Of a stretch of 42,798 nt of DNA, positions 17,431 through 26,639 are shown in pieces. The notes under the pieces are model-generated. The model saw only the letters and a list, made by a program, of their open reading frames with translations. It had not been told where the DNA came from and did no database searches. Source of the stretch: DATKWS01 sp035529435 (lineage in GTDB: Bacteria > Krumholzibacteriota > Krumholzibacteriia > Krumholzibacteriales > Krumholzibacteriaceae). The position numbers were made by a program, and so were the translations under genes. Position 1 is the stretch's first letter. Each line of letters opens with the position of its first letter. The stretch lies in contig DATKWS010000032.1 in the NCBI GenBank assembly GCA_035529435.1, forward strand, positions 1-42,798, in the 5' to 3' direction.

Positions 17431-20272
17431 GGACCTCGTTGTAAAGGGGGCGCGGGAACACAATCTCAAGGATATCACGGTCCGCCTGCCGCGCAACAGG
17501 CTCGTCGTCATAACGGGACTCAGCGGTTCGGGCAAATCCTCACTGGCGTTCGATACGATCTACGCGGAGGGACAGCGGCGGTACGTCGAGTCGCTCTCGA
17601 GCTACGCCCGCCAGTTTCTCGAACAGATGGAGAAACCCGATGTCGACAGCATCGAGGGTCTCTCCCCCGCGATCTCGATCGATCAGAGGACCACCTCGCG
17701 CAATCCCCGCTCGACCGTCGGCACCATAACGGAGATCTACGACTATCTCAGGGTGCTCTTCGCACGTATCGGTCAACCGCACTGCGCGGGTTGCGGGAGG
17801 CCGATATCCCGGCAGTCGGTCGCCCAGATCGTCGACCAGCTGGAGGGATTCGGGGAGGGTGCGCGCCTCGTCATACTGGCCCCCGTGGTCCGCGGGCGCA
17901 AGGGTGAGCACCGCGTGCTCCTCGAGAAACTGGCGCGGGAGGGCTTCACGAGGGTGCGCATCGACGGGCGGCTGCGCGAGCTCGGGGAGAGCATCGCCAT
18001 CGGCAAGAACAGGAAGCACGACATCGATGTCGTCGTGGACAGGCTTCGAATAAAACCCGGCGTGAAGGGAAGGCTCGCCGACTCGACGGAGCTCGCCGCG
18101 AAGCTGGGAAATGGTATTATCCTGGTCGTGCGCGACGGAGAGGAGCTGCTCTACAGTCTCGAATATGCATGTCCTTACTGTGGAAAGAGCCTCGGCGAGG
18201 TCTCGCCGCGGCTCTTCTCGTTCAATTCGCCCTACGGCGCCTGTCCCGTCTGCCACGGTCTCGGTACGCGCATCGATTTCGCCCGCGAGCTCATCGCTCC
18301 CGACGCCGGCCTGAGCATCGAGGAGGGGGCCATCGCCTCGGTGGGTCCGCTCAAGGATAACTGGTTCCGGTACCGGCTCGAAGCGCTCGCCGAGCGGCTC
18401 GGTTTCTCGCTGGATGTGCCCTTTTGCAGGCTTCCCCGGAATATACAGGATGCCGTTCTGGACGGATCGGACGAGGAGATCGTCATCCAGTACGATTTCG
18501 AACGGGGCAAGGGTGAATACTATACCACCTGGGAGGGAATCATCCCGAACCTCAGGCGGCGATACCACCAGACCAAATCGGAAGCGGTACGCCGCTGGAT
18601 AGAGATGTACATGACGTCGAGCCCGTGCGTGGACTGCGGCGGGACCCGCCTGCGGCCGGAAAGTCTCTCCGTCACGATCGAAGAGAAGACGGTCGCCGAT
18701 GTGGCGGGAATGACGATCGAGCAATGCCGCGATTTCTTCTTCTCACTGGAGCTCGCAGGCAACAGCAGGATCATCGGGGAACCGCTCGTGCGGGAGATCC
18801 ACTCGCGACTCGCTTTTCTCGGAAATGTCGGTCTCGACTATCTGACGCTTGATCGCTCGGCCGGTACGCTCGCCGGCGGGGAGGCGCAGCGAATCCGCCT
18901 CGCCACGCAGATCGGTTCCAAGCTGGTCGGGGTGCTCTACATACTCGATGAGCCCTCGATCGGTCTCCACCAGCGCGACAACGCACGGCTGATAGCGACA
19001 CTCAAGGAGTTGCGGGACGCCGGCAACACCGTCATCGTGATAGAGCACGACCGGGAAACGATTCTCTCGGCCGATTACGTGGTCGATCTCGGACCGGGCG
19101 CCGGGGAGCGGGGGGGGGAAGTCGTGGCGGTCGGCACCCCGCAGGAGATCAGGAAGTCGCAGAAGAGCCTTACCGGCCAGTATCTGAAGCGGGTGCGGTA
19201 CTTCGATCTAAAGGAACGGAACGGGCGCGGCTCGGGAGAGGAGATCGTCGTCCGCGGCGCGCGTGCGAACAACCTGAAAGGTATCGATGTTGCCATCCCC
19301 CTGGGAAAGCTCGTATGTGTGACGGGGGTCTCCGGTTCGGGAAAAAGTACCCTCGTCAACGATATCCTGTACCGTGCGCTGCACCGGCAATTCTACCGGA
19401 GCACGCTGCTGCCGGGCGAGCACGCGGCGATAGAGGGCGCCGAGCATATCGATAAGGTGATCAATATCGATCAATCCCCCATCGGGAGGACGCCGCGTTC
19501 CAATCCGGCGACCTACACGGGATTATTCGGACCGATCCGCGATCTCTTCGCGAAGCTGCCCGCCTCCAAGGTCCGGGGGTACAGCCCCGGCAGGTTCAGT
19601 TTCAATGTCAAGGGAGGCAGGTGCGAGACGTGCAACGGTGAGGGGATGATCAAGGTGGAGATGCACTTTTTACCGGACGTATACGTGCACTGCCAGGAAT
19701 GCAAGGGGAGGCGCTATAACCGGGAGACTCTCGAGATCACGTTCAAGAATCGCACTATCGCGGAGGTTCTCGAGATGACGGTGGAGGAGGCGTTCTCGTT
19801 CTTCGCCAATATTCCCCAGGTGGAGCGTAAACTCAGGGTGCTCGGCGATGTCGGGCTCGGTTACATCCGGCTCGGGCAGCCGGCCACAACGCTCTCCGGC
19901 GGGGAGGCGCAGCGGGTCAAACTCGCCGCGGAGCTGTCAAAGATCGGCACGGGCAGGACGCTGTACCTACTCGACGAACCGAGCACGGGTCTTCATTTCG
20001 AGGATGTAAAGTTGCTCATGGCCGTTCTCGAGAAGCTCGTCGAACGGGGCAATACGGTACTCGTCATCGAGCACAATCCGGATATCATCCATCTGGCCGA
20101 TCACATCATCGACCTCGGTCCCGAGGGGGGCGAACACGGGGGAGAGGTTGTGTGTGCCGGGTCACCGGCTGAGATCGTACGCTGCGCACGCTCTTACACG
20201 GGTCAGATACTCGGGAGGTTCCTCAGGCCGTCGAAGAGAAGAAAGGGGGCGGGAACGCAGCGAGGATGTTAA
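17420..20272 (+). CDS. uvrA: excinuclease ABC subunit A
   Basis: UvrA is the damage-recognition ATPase of nucleotide excision repair. The 950-residue product has two ABC modules. The first has Walker A GLSGSGKS at 33-40, a zinc site with CPYC at 251-254 and CPVC at 275-278, signature LAGGEAQR from 484 and Walker B LYILDEP from 505. The second has GVSGSGKST at 636-644, the UvrA zinc finger CETC at 735-738 with CQEC at 758-761, LSGGEAQR from 825 and LYLLDEP from 848. ATG 17420 follows GGAG at 17409-17412. The start lies inside the end of the TPR gene, an odd pairing of a repair enzyme with a secreted protein. Confidence 0.97.
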   Translation: MAREDLVVKGAREHNLKDITVRLPRNRLVVITGLSGSGKSSLAFDTIYAEGQRRYVESLSSYARQFLEQMEKPDVDSIEGLSPAISIDQRTTSRNPRSTVGTITEIYDYLRVLFARIGQPHCAGCGRPISRQSVAQIVDQLEGFGEGARLVILAPVVRGRKGEHRVLLEKLAREGFTRVRIDGRLRELGESIAIGKNRKHDIDVVVDRLRIKPGVKGRLADSTELAAKLGNGIILVVRDGEELLYSLEYACPYCGKSLGEVSPRLFSFNSPYGACPVCHGLGTRIDFARELIAPDAGLSIEEGAIASVGPLKDNWFRYRLEALAERLGFSLDVPFCRLPRNIQDAVLDGSDEEIVIQYDFERGKGEYYTTWEGIIPNLRRRYHQTKSEAVRRWIEMYMTSSPCVDCGGTRLRPESLSVTIEEKTVADVAGMTIEQCRDFFFSLELAGNSRIIGEPLVREIHSRLAFLGNVGLDYLTLDRSAGTLAGGEAQRIRLATQIGSKLVGVLYILDEPSIGLHQRDNARLIATLKELRDAGNTVIVIEHDRETILSADYVVDLGPGAGERGGEVVAVGTPQEIRKSQKSLTGQYLKRVRYFDLKERNGRGSGEEIVVRGARANNLKGIDVAIPLGKLVCVTGVSGSGKSTLVNDILYRALHRQFYRSTLLPGEHAAIEGAEHIDKVINIDQSPIGRTPRSNPATYTGLFGPIRDLFAKLPASKVRGYSPGRFSFNVKGGRCETCNGEGMIKVEMHFLPDVYVHCQECKGRRYNRETLEITFKNRTIAEVLEMTVEEAFSFFANIPQVERKLRVLGDVGLGYIRLGQPATTLSGGEAQRVKLAAELSKIGTGRTLYLLDEPSTGLHFEDVKLLMAVLEKLVERGNTVLVIEHNPDIIHLADHIIDLGPEGGEHGGEVVCAGSPAEIVRCARSYTGQILGRFLRPSKRRKGAGTQRGC

Positions 20273-20320
20273 AATACTATTGACCGCATCGATCATTACG
20301 GGTAATCAAAGAGGTTGGAT

Positions 20321-21478
20321 ATGGCACTGAAGACACCGATATACGAAGCACATGTCGCGAGGGGTGGGCGAATCGTCGAGTTCGCCGGATTCCTCATGCC
20401 CGTCTCGTTCGAGGGTATCGTCGCGGAGCACGAACGGGTCCGCAACGCCGTGGGGCTCTTCGATGTGAGTCACATGGGAGAGATCGAGATTACGGGGAGG
20501 GATGCGTGCGCGTTCACCGATTACATCGTGAGCAACAATGTGGGCAGGCTCGAAGAGGGACAGATCTGCTATACGGTATGCTGCAACGACGCGGGGCGTG
20601 TGCTCGACGATCTTCTCGTCTACAAATTTTCCGAGGAGCGGATACTTCTCGTCGTCAATGCCGTCAATACGAAGAAAATTTATGACCACGTGGGCGCGGT
20701 TCTCCGGGGGGCGGTCGATGTGAAGAGCCGCGATCGCCTGGCGGAGGAGCGAAAGAAAGATGTCGCGATCAGGAATGTCTCGCCCGAGACGGCGCAGATC
20801 GCCGTGCAGGGTCCGAATGCGCGCGATATTCTGCGGTCAAGCCGTATCTGCGCTCCGGTGAGGGACGAGCTCGCAACGATACCGTACTATCGATTCATCA
20901 TATTCCGGTACAATGGTGGTGAGATCGTGGTCTCGCGCACCGGCTATACCGGCGAACTGGGGTACGAGATCTATTTACCCGCGCCCCTCGCACTCGATGT
21001 ATGGAATGAACTGCTCGCGTGCGGCGAGGACTATGGCGCCGCGCCCATCGGTCTGGGCGCCCGCGATACGCTCCGGTTCGAACCGGCCTTCTGCCTGTAT
21101 GGGCACGAGCTCGACGAGGAAACCTCACCGCTCGAATCAGGATTGTCGTGGGTCGTGAAGTTGAAAAAAGGTGATTTTATCGGGAGGGAAGCCCTCGCGG
21201 CGGAAAAGGATGCCGCCCCGTCACGCGTACTGATCGGTCTCGAGATCGAGGGACGCGGTATAGCCCGCCAGGGATTCTCGGTGCTGAAGCAGGGAACGGG
21301 GATCGGAACGGTCACGTCCGGCACTTTCAGCCCGACCCTGAAGAAGAGCCTGGCCATGGCGCTCGTTTCCCGATCGATATCCCTGGATAACGGCGGGATA
21401 ACCGTCGATATCAGGGGCAAATCGGTGCCGGCGAACCGTGTTCCATTGCCGTTTTACAAGAGTCGAGCAGCCGATTGA
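20321..21478 (+). CDS. gcvT: glycine cleavage system T protein
   Basis: Aminomethyltransferase that moves the methylene group from the lipoyl arm of H protein to tetrahydrofolate, releasing ammonia. The 385-residue length is normal. Folate-domain segments include AGFLMPVSFEGIVAEH, LFDVSHMGEIEITG, VQGPNARDIL and SRTGYTGELGYEIYLP. The C-terminal barrel has GRGIARQGFSVL and TSGTFSPTLKKSLAMALV. GAGG at 20311-20314 sets ATG 20321. A TTG six bases earlier is less likely. Only 48 bp separate it from uvrA, leaving no room for a glycine riboswitch. TTGACC at 20280 with a poor -10 is a weak internal promoter possibility. Confidence 0.96.
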   Translation: MALKTPIYEAHVARGGRIVEFAGFLMPVSFEGIVAEHERVRNAVGLFDVSHMGEIEITGRDACAFTDYIVSNNVGRLEEGQICYTVCCNDAGRVLDDLLVYKFSEERILLVVNAVNTKKIYDHVGAVLRGAVDVKSRDRLAEERKKDVAIRNVSPETAQIAVQGPNARDILRSSRICAPVRDELATIPYYRFIIFRYNGGEIVVSRTGYTGELGYEIYLPAPLALDVWNELLACGEDYGAAPIGLGARDTLRFEPAFCLYGHELDEETSPLESGLSWVVKLKKGDFIGREALAAEKDAAPSRVLIGLEIEGRGIARQGFSVLKQGTGIGTVTSGTFSPTLKKSLAMALVSRSISLDNGGITVDIRGKSVPANRVPLPFYKSRAAD

Positions 21479-21507
21479 GCAACCCGTAGCACAAAGGAAG
21501 GTGAAGA

Positions 21508-21933
21508 ATGATTGCGGAGGATTGCCTGTTCACAAAGGAGCACGAGTGGGTTTACGTGGAACGCGGAAACGCCACCATCGGCATCAGCGATTACGCGACC
21601 GGCGAGCTCGGAGATATCGTGTACATCGAGCTCCCCGAGGTCGGCGCACGCGTGAAACAGATGGATCCGATCGGCACGATCGAGGCGGTCAAGACGGTTG
21701 CCGAGCTTTTCTCGCCGGTCAGCGGCGAGGTGATCGAGATCAACGAGGAGATTGTCTCGAATCCCGAGGTCGTGAACAAGGACCCGTACGAGGATGGATG
21801 GTTTATTAAGATCAAGATGGAAGACCCGGGCGAGCTCGACGTTCTCTTCAGTCATGATGAGTACCAGGAGTTTCTCGGTGAGCAGGAGTCAGATGATGAG
21901 GAGGAGGGCGGGGAGGTGAACGAGGAGGGTTGA
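21508..21933 (+). CDS. gcvH: glycine cleavage system H protein
   Basis: The lipoyl carrier that shuttles the aminomethyl group between P, T and L proteins. The 141-residue protein has the family core: HEWVYVERGNATIGISDYA, then GDIVYIELPEVG, and the lipoylation site at Lys62 in IEAVKTVAELFSPVSGEV. A normal H protein ends near residue 127 of this sequence. Here an acidic Glu/Asp/Gly-rich tail of about 16 residues follows the EFLG end. The ribosome site AAGGAAGG is just upstream of the ATG. The gene sits 29 bp after gcvT. A lipoate ligase-family gene in the same cluster probably modifies Lys62. Confidence 0.96.
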   Translation: MIAEDCLFTKEHEWVYVERGNATIGISDYATGELGDIVYIELPEVGARVKQMDPIGTIEAVKTVAELFSPVSGEVIEINEEIVSNPEVVNKDPYEDGWFIKIKMEDPGELDVLFSHDEYQEFLGEQESDDEEEGGEVNEEG

Positions 21934-21997
21934 TTTCTCGCGGGTGAGCCCGATCCATTGCGGTGTATTCGGTACGACGCATACAAAGGAATGACGG

Positions 21998-23353
21998 ATG
22001 AGTTACGTTCAAAACACCGATAGGGACAGGAATGAGATGCTCGAGGCGATCGGGGTCTCCTCACTCGATGAGCTGCTCGAGCCGATCGATGAATCGCTGC
22101 GCGTTCACGGTTTGCTCGATCTCGGCCCGCCGATGAGCGAGGCCGCCGTTGTCTCCCGCTGCACCGAGCTCGCGCGGAGGAACAGGCCGGCGGGCGTGGC
22201 GGTGGGTTTTCTCGGCGGCGGAATATACGACCGCTTCATCCCGGCGGTCGTCAGGTACGTTCTCTCGCGGAGTGAGTTCTACACTTCCTACACGCCCTAC
22301 CAGGCGGAGGTGAGCCAGGGCACCCTCCAGGCCATCTACGAGTACCAGAGTATGATTTCGCGGCTCACCGGCATGGATGCGGCCAACGCCTCCCTCTATG
22401 ACGGGGCCACCTCCCTCGCCGAAGCGATGCTGATGGCCTGCGGCATCAAGCGGAAGGGACGCATACTCGTTCCGCGGGCCCTCTCGCAGAGAATACGGAT
22501 GGTGCTGGAGAGCTACGCCGCCGGAAAGCGGATCGCCGTGGAGGAGGTGCCCTTCTCCGATGACGGCACGCTCGATGCGGCGTCACTCGCAAAGCGGATC
22601 GATCAAGAAACGGCGGCCGTGGTTCTCGCGCAGCCGAATTACTTCGGAATCATCGAGCCGGCCGGGGAGATAGCCGCCCTCGTACATGAACGGGGCGCGA
22701 TGCTCATCGCGTACGTCGATCCGATATCTCTCGGAATCATTGCCCCCCCCGGCGAGTACGACGCCGATATCGTCGTCGGTGAGGGGCAGCCGCTCGGGAA
22801 TGCGATGAACTTCGGCGGCCCCCTGCTCGGTTTTATGGCGACCAAGAAAGACTACATACGGAAATGTCCGGGCCGGTTGATCTCGGCGACCGTCGACCGC
22901 GACGGAAGACGGGGATATGTCATGACCCTCCAGACGCGCGAGCAGCATATCAGGCGGGAGAAGGCGACGTCCAATATCTGCACCAACGAAGGATTGTGCG
23001 CTGTCGCGGCGGCCGTCTACCTCGCCGCGCTCGGTGATACGGGATTCCGCGAGCTGGCCCTTCAGTGCGCTGCAAAGAGCCGCACACTGTATCGCATGCT
23101 GAAGGAAACGCGCGGATGCAGCCTCGCCTTCGGTGAAAATTTCTTCCAGGAGTTCGTGGTGAATATCACATCTCCCCTCGGCACCTTTCTCGCGGAGGCG
23201 AAATCGCGCGGCATCCTCGCCGGTATTCCCCTGGGGAACGATTTCCCCGAGCTCGGCGAGGGTGCGCTCCTCGTCGCCGTTACGGAGCGGCGAACGAGGG
23301 TGGAGCTGGAGCGCTACCGTGATGTGGTGCGGCAGGCGGGAGGTGAGTCATGA
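21998..23353 (+). CDS. gcvPA: glycine dehydrogenase (decarboxylating) subunit 1
   Basis: N-terminal half of the split P protein, which decarboxylates glycine with PLP and passes the methylamine group to H. The 451 residues show the typical pieces FLGGGIYDRFIPAVV, FYTSYTPYQAEVSQGTLQ, YEYQSMISRLTGMDAANAS and FGGPLLGFMATKKDYIRK. The catalytic PLP lysine is in the other subunit, as expected. AAAGGA at 21985-21990 precedes the ATG. The split PA/PB form is common in Firmicutes, Thermotogae, archaea and many candidate phyla, while Proteobacteria usually have one fused chain. The stop overlaps the gcvPB start as ATGA. Confidence 0.96.
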   Translation: MSYVQNTDRDRNEMLEAIGVSSLDELLEPIDESLRVHGLLDLGPPMSEAAVVSRCTELARRNRPAGVAVGFLGGGIYDRFIPAVVRYVLSRSEFYTSYTPYQAEVSQGTLQAIYEYQSMISRLTGMDAANASLYDGATSLAEAMLMACGIKRKGRILVPRALSQRIRMVLESYAAGKRIAVEEVPFSDDGTLDAASLAKRIDQETAAVVLAQPNYFGIIEPAGEIAALVHERGAMLIAYVDPISLGIIAPPGEYDADIVVGEGQPLGNAMNFGGPLLGFMATKKDYIRKCPGRLISATVDRDGRRGYVMTLQTREQHIRREKATSNICTNEGLCAVAAAVYLAALGDTGFRELALQCAAKSRTLYRMLKETRGCSLAFGENFFQEFVVNITSPLGTFLAEAKSRGILAGIPLGNDFPELGEGALLVAVTERRTRVELERYRDVVRQAGGES

Positions 23354-24789
23354 GCACGACGATATTCGAGAAGGGGCGCGACGGCAGGAGCGGGAGTTTT
23401 ATCCCCCGCAACGACTGTCCCCTCGATGACCTCGATATCCCGGAACGGCGGACGCTGCCCCTCGATCTCCCGTGTGTCGCCGAGCAGGCGATCGTGCGGC
23501 ACTATGTGGAGCTCGCATCGAAGAACTACCACATCGACAAGGGAATGTACCCGCTCGGGAGCTGCACGATGAAGTACAACCCGATAGTGAACGAGGAGAT
23601 CGCGCGCCTCGATGGATTCGCGGGGCTGCACCCCGCGCAGGACGAAGAGGATGTGCAGGGAGCGCTCGAGTTGATCTACGAGCTCGAGCGGGCGCTCAGC
23701 GAGATATGCGGCATGGAAGCATTTGCACTCCAGCCCGCCGCGGGCGCGCACGGTGAGCTCACCGGCATGATGATCGCCCGCGACTACTTCCGTGACCGCG
23801 GCGAAAGCCGTACGGTCGTCATCGTCCCCGATTCGGCGCACGGTACAAATCCGGCCAGCGTGGCAATCTGCGGATTCACGCCGAGGACGATTCAATCAAA
23901 CGGGCGGGGGCTCGTCGATCTCGGTGCGCTCCGTGAGGCGGTGGGCGGCGAGACGGCCGTACTGATGCTCACGCTTCCCAACACGCTCGGCCTCTTCGAG
24001 CGCGACATCGCGGCGGTGATCGAAATCGTGCACGATGCGGGCGCCCTCGTCTACATGGACGGCGCGAACATGAACGCCATGCTGGGGATCGTCCGTCCCG
24101 GCACAATCGGCGTGGACATCATGCATGTCAACCTTCACAAGACGTTCTCGACACCGCACGGGGGAGGCGGACCGGGTTCGGGGCCGGTCGGTGTTCGGGA
24201 AGCCCTCGTGGACTTTCTTCCCGTGCCCCGGATCGTAAAGAAAGGCGGGCGGTACACCCTTTCGCACGAATCGGAGAAGTCTATCGGGCGGGTGCACCCC
24301 TACTTCGGCAACTTCAACGTGTTCGTCAAGGCATTCGCCTACATCTCCTCGCTCGGGGCGGCGGGCCTCAGGGAGGTTTCCGAGAATGCGATCCTGAACG
24401 CCAATTATCTGCTCGCGAAGATTGCGAAGCATTACGACATCACCTACTCCGGACCGTGCATGCACGAGTTCGTCGCCTCGGGGCGAAACCTCAAGAAGTA
24501 CGGTGTGAAAACGACCGACGTGGCGAAGCGTCTTCTCGATTACGGCCTCCATGCACCGACGATCTATTTTCCGCTGATCGTCGAGGAGGCGCTCATGATC
24601 GAGCCGGTCGAAACCGAGCGGAAAGGAGATCTCGATCACTTCGCCGGGGTGATGGCGCGTATCGCCGAGGAGGCACGTGAGAATCCCGATCTCCTCCACG
24701 ATGCGCCGCACGATACCCCGGTGAGGCGTCTCGATGAGGCGGCGGCTGCCCGCTCGCCCGATCTCTGCTGGCCGATCGAGCTCGAGTGA
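23350..24789 (+). CDS. gcvPB: glycine dehydrogenase (decarboxylating) subunit 2
   Basis: C-terminal, PLP-binding half of the P protein. The 479-residue chain has KGMYPLGSCTMKYNPIVNEE near the start, LQPAAGAHGELTGM, DSAHGTNPAS, YMDGANMNAMLG, and the PLP lysine Lys264 in NLHKTFSTPHGGGGPG. The glycine-rich loop after the lysine is intact. It should pair with the preceding GcvPA as a heterotetramer. The start overlaps gcvPA by 4 bp and the end overlaps the ligase gene by 4 bp (GTGA), so stoichiometric coupled translation is likely. The L protein (dihydrolipoamide dehydrogenase) is not encoded in the window and must come from elsewhere. Confidence 0.97.
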   Translation: MSTTIFEKGRDGRSGSFIPRNDCPLDDLDIPERRTLPLDLPCVAEQAIVRHYVELASKNYHIDKGMYPLGSCTMKYNPIVNEEIARLDGFAGLHPAQDEEDVQGALELIYELERALSEICGMEAFALQPAAGAHGELTGMMIARDYFRDRGESRTVVIVPDSAHGTNPASVAICGFTPRTIQSNGRGLVDLGALREAVGGETAVLMLTLPNTLGLFERDIAAVIEIVHDAGALVYMDGANMNAMLGIVRPGTIGVDIMHVNLHKTFSTPHGGGGPGSGPVGVREALVDFLPVPRIVKKGGRYTLSHESEKSIGRVHPYFGNFNVFVKAFAYISSLGAAGLREVSENAILNANYLLAKIAKHYDITYSGPCMHEFVASGRNLKKYGVKTTDVAKRLLDYGLHAPTIYFPLIVEEALMIEPVETERKGDLDHFAGVMARIAEEARENPDLLHDAPHDTPVRRLDEAAAARSPDLCWPIELE

Positions 24790-25628
24790 AACACGTAATG
24801 AATCGATGGTACCTTCTCGACGACGAAGCGAGTACCGCGGCCGAGAACATGGCCAGGGACGAGTTTCTTCTCGAGAGAGCCGGGAGAACGGGCGGAGCAC
24901 CGGTGCTCCGCCTTTACTCGTTCGATCCCTCCGCGGTCTCGATCGGGTACCACCAGGATCCGGCTGCGGCTCTCGATCTCGCGGCGCTCGGACGGGACGG
25001 GATCGATCTCGTGCGGCGGATAACGGGGGGGCGTGCGCTGCTCCATGACGGGGAGCTGACATACGCCGTCTGCGCCCCGGTGGGGATGAGCGCATTCGGC
25101 GCCGGACTCGCCGGTACATTTCTCGCGATATCGAACGCCCTGACCGCGGCCCTCCGTGCCCTCGGCGTCGATGCGGCCGTGGTGGGCGGGCGTCCCGCCC
25201 CTTGTATCGGCGGGCACGCCGGGCCGACGGGAGATGCATTCGCCCAGCCGTGCCTCGTCTCGGTGAGCCGGTACGAGATCACCGCCGGCGGCAGGAAGAT
25301 CGCCGGGAGCGCGCAGCGTCGAACGCGGGGGGCGTTCCTGCAGCACGGTTCGATCCTCCTGCGGCCCGCCTCGGGGCGGATCGTCGAATACGCCGGGGGG
25401 GACTGGCCGTTTCTCGGGAGCCGGATTACGAGTATCGCTGAGGAGCGGGGTGGTGCGGTCGATGAGGGTGAGGTGCGGTCCGCTCTGAGGAACGCATTCG
25501 CGGCGCAATTCTCCGTTCGATGGGAGGCACTCGTTTTCACGCGGGAGGAATCGGAGGAGCTCGCCCGACGGGCGCGGGCGAAACGGACGGAATTCAGACG
25601 GATCATGGCGGCGGGGGTCGGCGGCTGA
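24786..25628 (+). CDS. lplA: lipoate-protein ligase family protein
   Basis: A 280-residue member of the biotin/lipoate ligase fold family, expected to attach lipoate or octanoate to a carrier lysine. Visible features are ENMARDEFLLE near the N-terminus, RRITGGRALLHD at 77-88, the catalytic lysine region GGRKIAGSAQRR with Lys171, and LQHGSI. The glycine-rich motif is normally RRxTGGGAVxHD, so Arg83 replaces the third Gly, a change seen in some subfamilies. GTG 24786 overlaps the gcvPB stop. ATG 24798 gives a start (MNRWYLL) equally close to relatives. Placement right after gcvPB argues that GcvH is its target. It could be LplA, LipM-like octanoyltransferase or LipL-like. Confidence 0.85.
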   Translation: MKHVMNRWYLLDDEASTAAENMARDEFLLERAGRTGGAPVLRLYSFDPSAVSIGYHQDPAAALDLAALGRDGIDLVRRITGGRALLHDGELTYAVCAPVGMSAFGAGLAGTFLAISNALTAALRALGVDAAVVGGRPAPCIGGHAGPTGDAFAQPCLVSVSRYEITAGGRKIAGSAQRRTRGAFLQHGSILLRPASGRIVEYAGGDWPFLGSRITSIAEERGGAVDEGEVRSALRNAFAAQFSVRWEALVFTREESEELARRARAKRTEFRRIMAAGVGG

Positions 25629-26611
25629 TGCAGCGTTTTTTCATACGGAGGATTCTGCAGGCGGTACTTCTCGTCCTGATCGTCCTCACCATTACATTCT
25701 TCCTGCTCCACCTGGCGCCGGGTGATCCGATGTCGCGGTACTACCACCCGGACATATCGCCGGAGACGATAGCGCAGATCAGGGAGCACCTCGGTCTCGA
25801 CCGTCCGGTGCTCGAGCAGTACGTACGGTGGATGGGAAGCTTCATCAGGGGCGATTTCGGCATGAGTCTCAGGTTCAACCGTCCCGTCTCGGCGCTGCTT
25901 GCCGAGACGATTCCCAACACGCTGCGTCTCACCGTCGCATCGCTTCTACTCTACATCATAATCGGGAGCGCCCTCGGAATACTGTCCGCGGTACGGCGGT
26001 ACTCCCTCCTCGACCGGATCAACACGATCGCGGCCCTCTTCATCTACTCGATCCCCTCGTTCTGGCTGGCGCTGATGCTGATACTGCTGTTCTCGCTCAA
26101 GGCCGGCATTCTTCCCTCATCGCACATGGAGTCGATCGGTGCCGGCGAGCTTGCGGGGGGTGCGCTCCTCTGGGACCGGCTCCGTCATCTCGTGCTCCCG
26201 GCGTTCGTGCTCGGTGTCGCCTCCGCGGCCGGTATGGCCCGCTACATGAGGGGGAGCATGCTCGACGTGCTACGGGAGGATTACATCCGGACGGCCCGGG
26301 CCAAGGGGCTTCCCGAAGGACGGGTCCTGCTCAAACATGCGTTGAAGAACGCGGCCATACCGGTCGTCACGATCATCGGTCTCAGCATTCCGTTACTCCT
26401 CGGCGGGTCGGTCGTCGTCGAGAAGATATTCTCCTGGCCCGGCATGGGACGCCTCATGGTCGATGCGATCTACAGCAGGGATTACCCGGTGGTGCTCGCC
26501 GTCAACTTCGTAGTCGCCGTAATGGTGATCGTGGGGAATCTCGTTGCCGATATCGGTTACGCACTGCTCGATCCGAGGATCACGTACTCGGGCGGGGGGA
26601 GGCGGCGGTGA
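25628..26611 (+). CDS. oppB: peptide ABC transporter permease (OppB/DppB family)
   Basis: Inner-membrane permease of an oligopeptide or dipeptide importer. The 327-residue protein has the N-terminal signature FFIRRILQAVLLVLIVLTI, about six membrane helices, and LAPGDPM in the periplasmic loop after helix 1. It also has the cytoplasmic EAA loop for ATPase contact (ARAKGLPEGRVLLKHALKNA) and the closing segment FSWPGMGRLMVDAI. ATG 25628 shares one base with the preceding stop (TGATG), so it is coupled to the ligase gene. Upstream in-frame sequence shadows that gene. No substrate-binding protein is encoded in the window. Confidence 0.95.
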   Translation: MQRFFIRRILQAVLLVLIVLTITFFLLHLAPGDPMSRYYHPDISPETIAQIREHLGLDRPVLEQYVRWMGSFIRGDFGMSLRFNRPVSALLAETIPNTLRLTVASLLLYIIIGSALGILSAVRRYSLLDRINTIAALFIYSIPSFWLALMLILLFSLKAGILPSSHMESIGAGELAGGALLWDRLRHLVLPAFVLGVASAAGMARYMRGSMLDVLREDYIRTARAKGLPEGRVLLKHALKNAAIPVVTIIGLSIPLLLGGSVVVEKIFSWPGMGRLMVDAIYSRDYPVVLAVNFVVAVMVIVGNLVADIGYALLDPRITYSGGGRRR

Positions 26612-26639
26612 CGGCGGCATCGGATGCAGGGGGTACGGG

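Noticed and set aside
20273..20320. Glycine riboswitch upstream of gcvT
   Set aside because: Only 48 bp separate uvrA from gcvT, too short for a glycine aptamer, and no aptamer core is seen.
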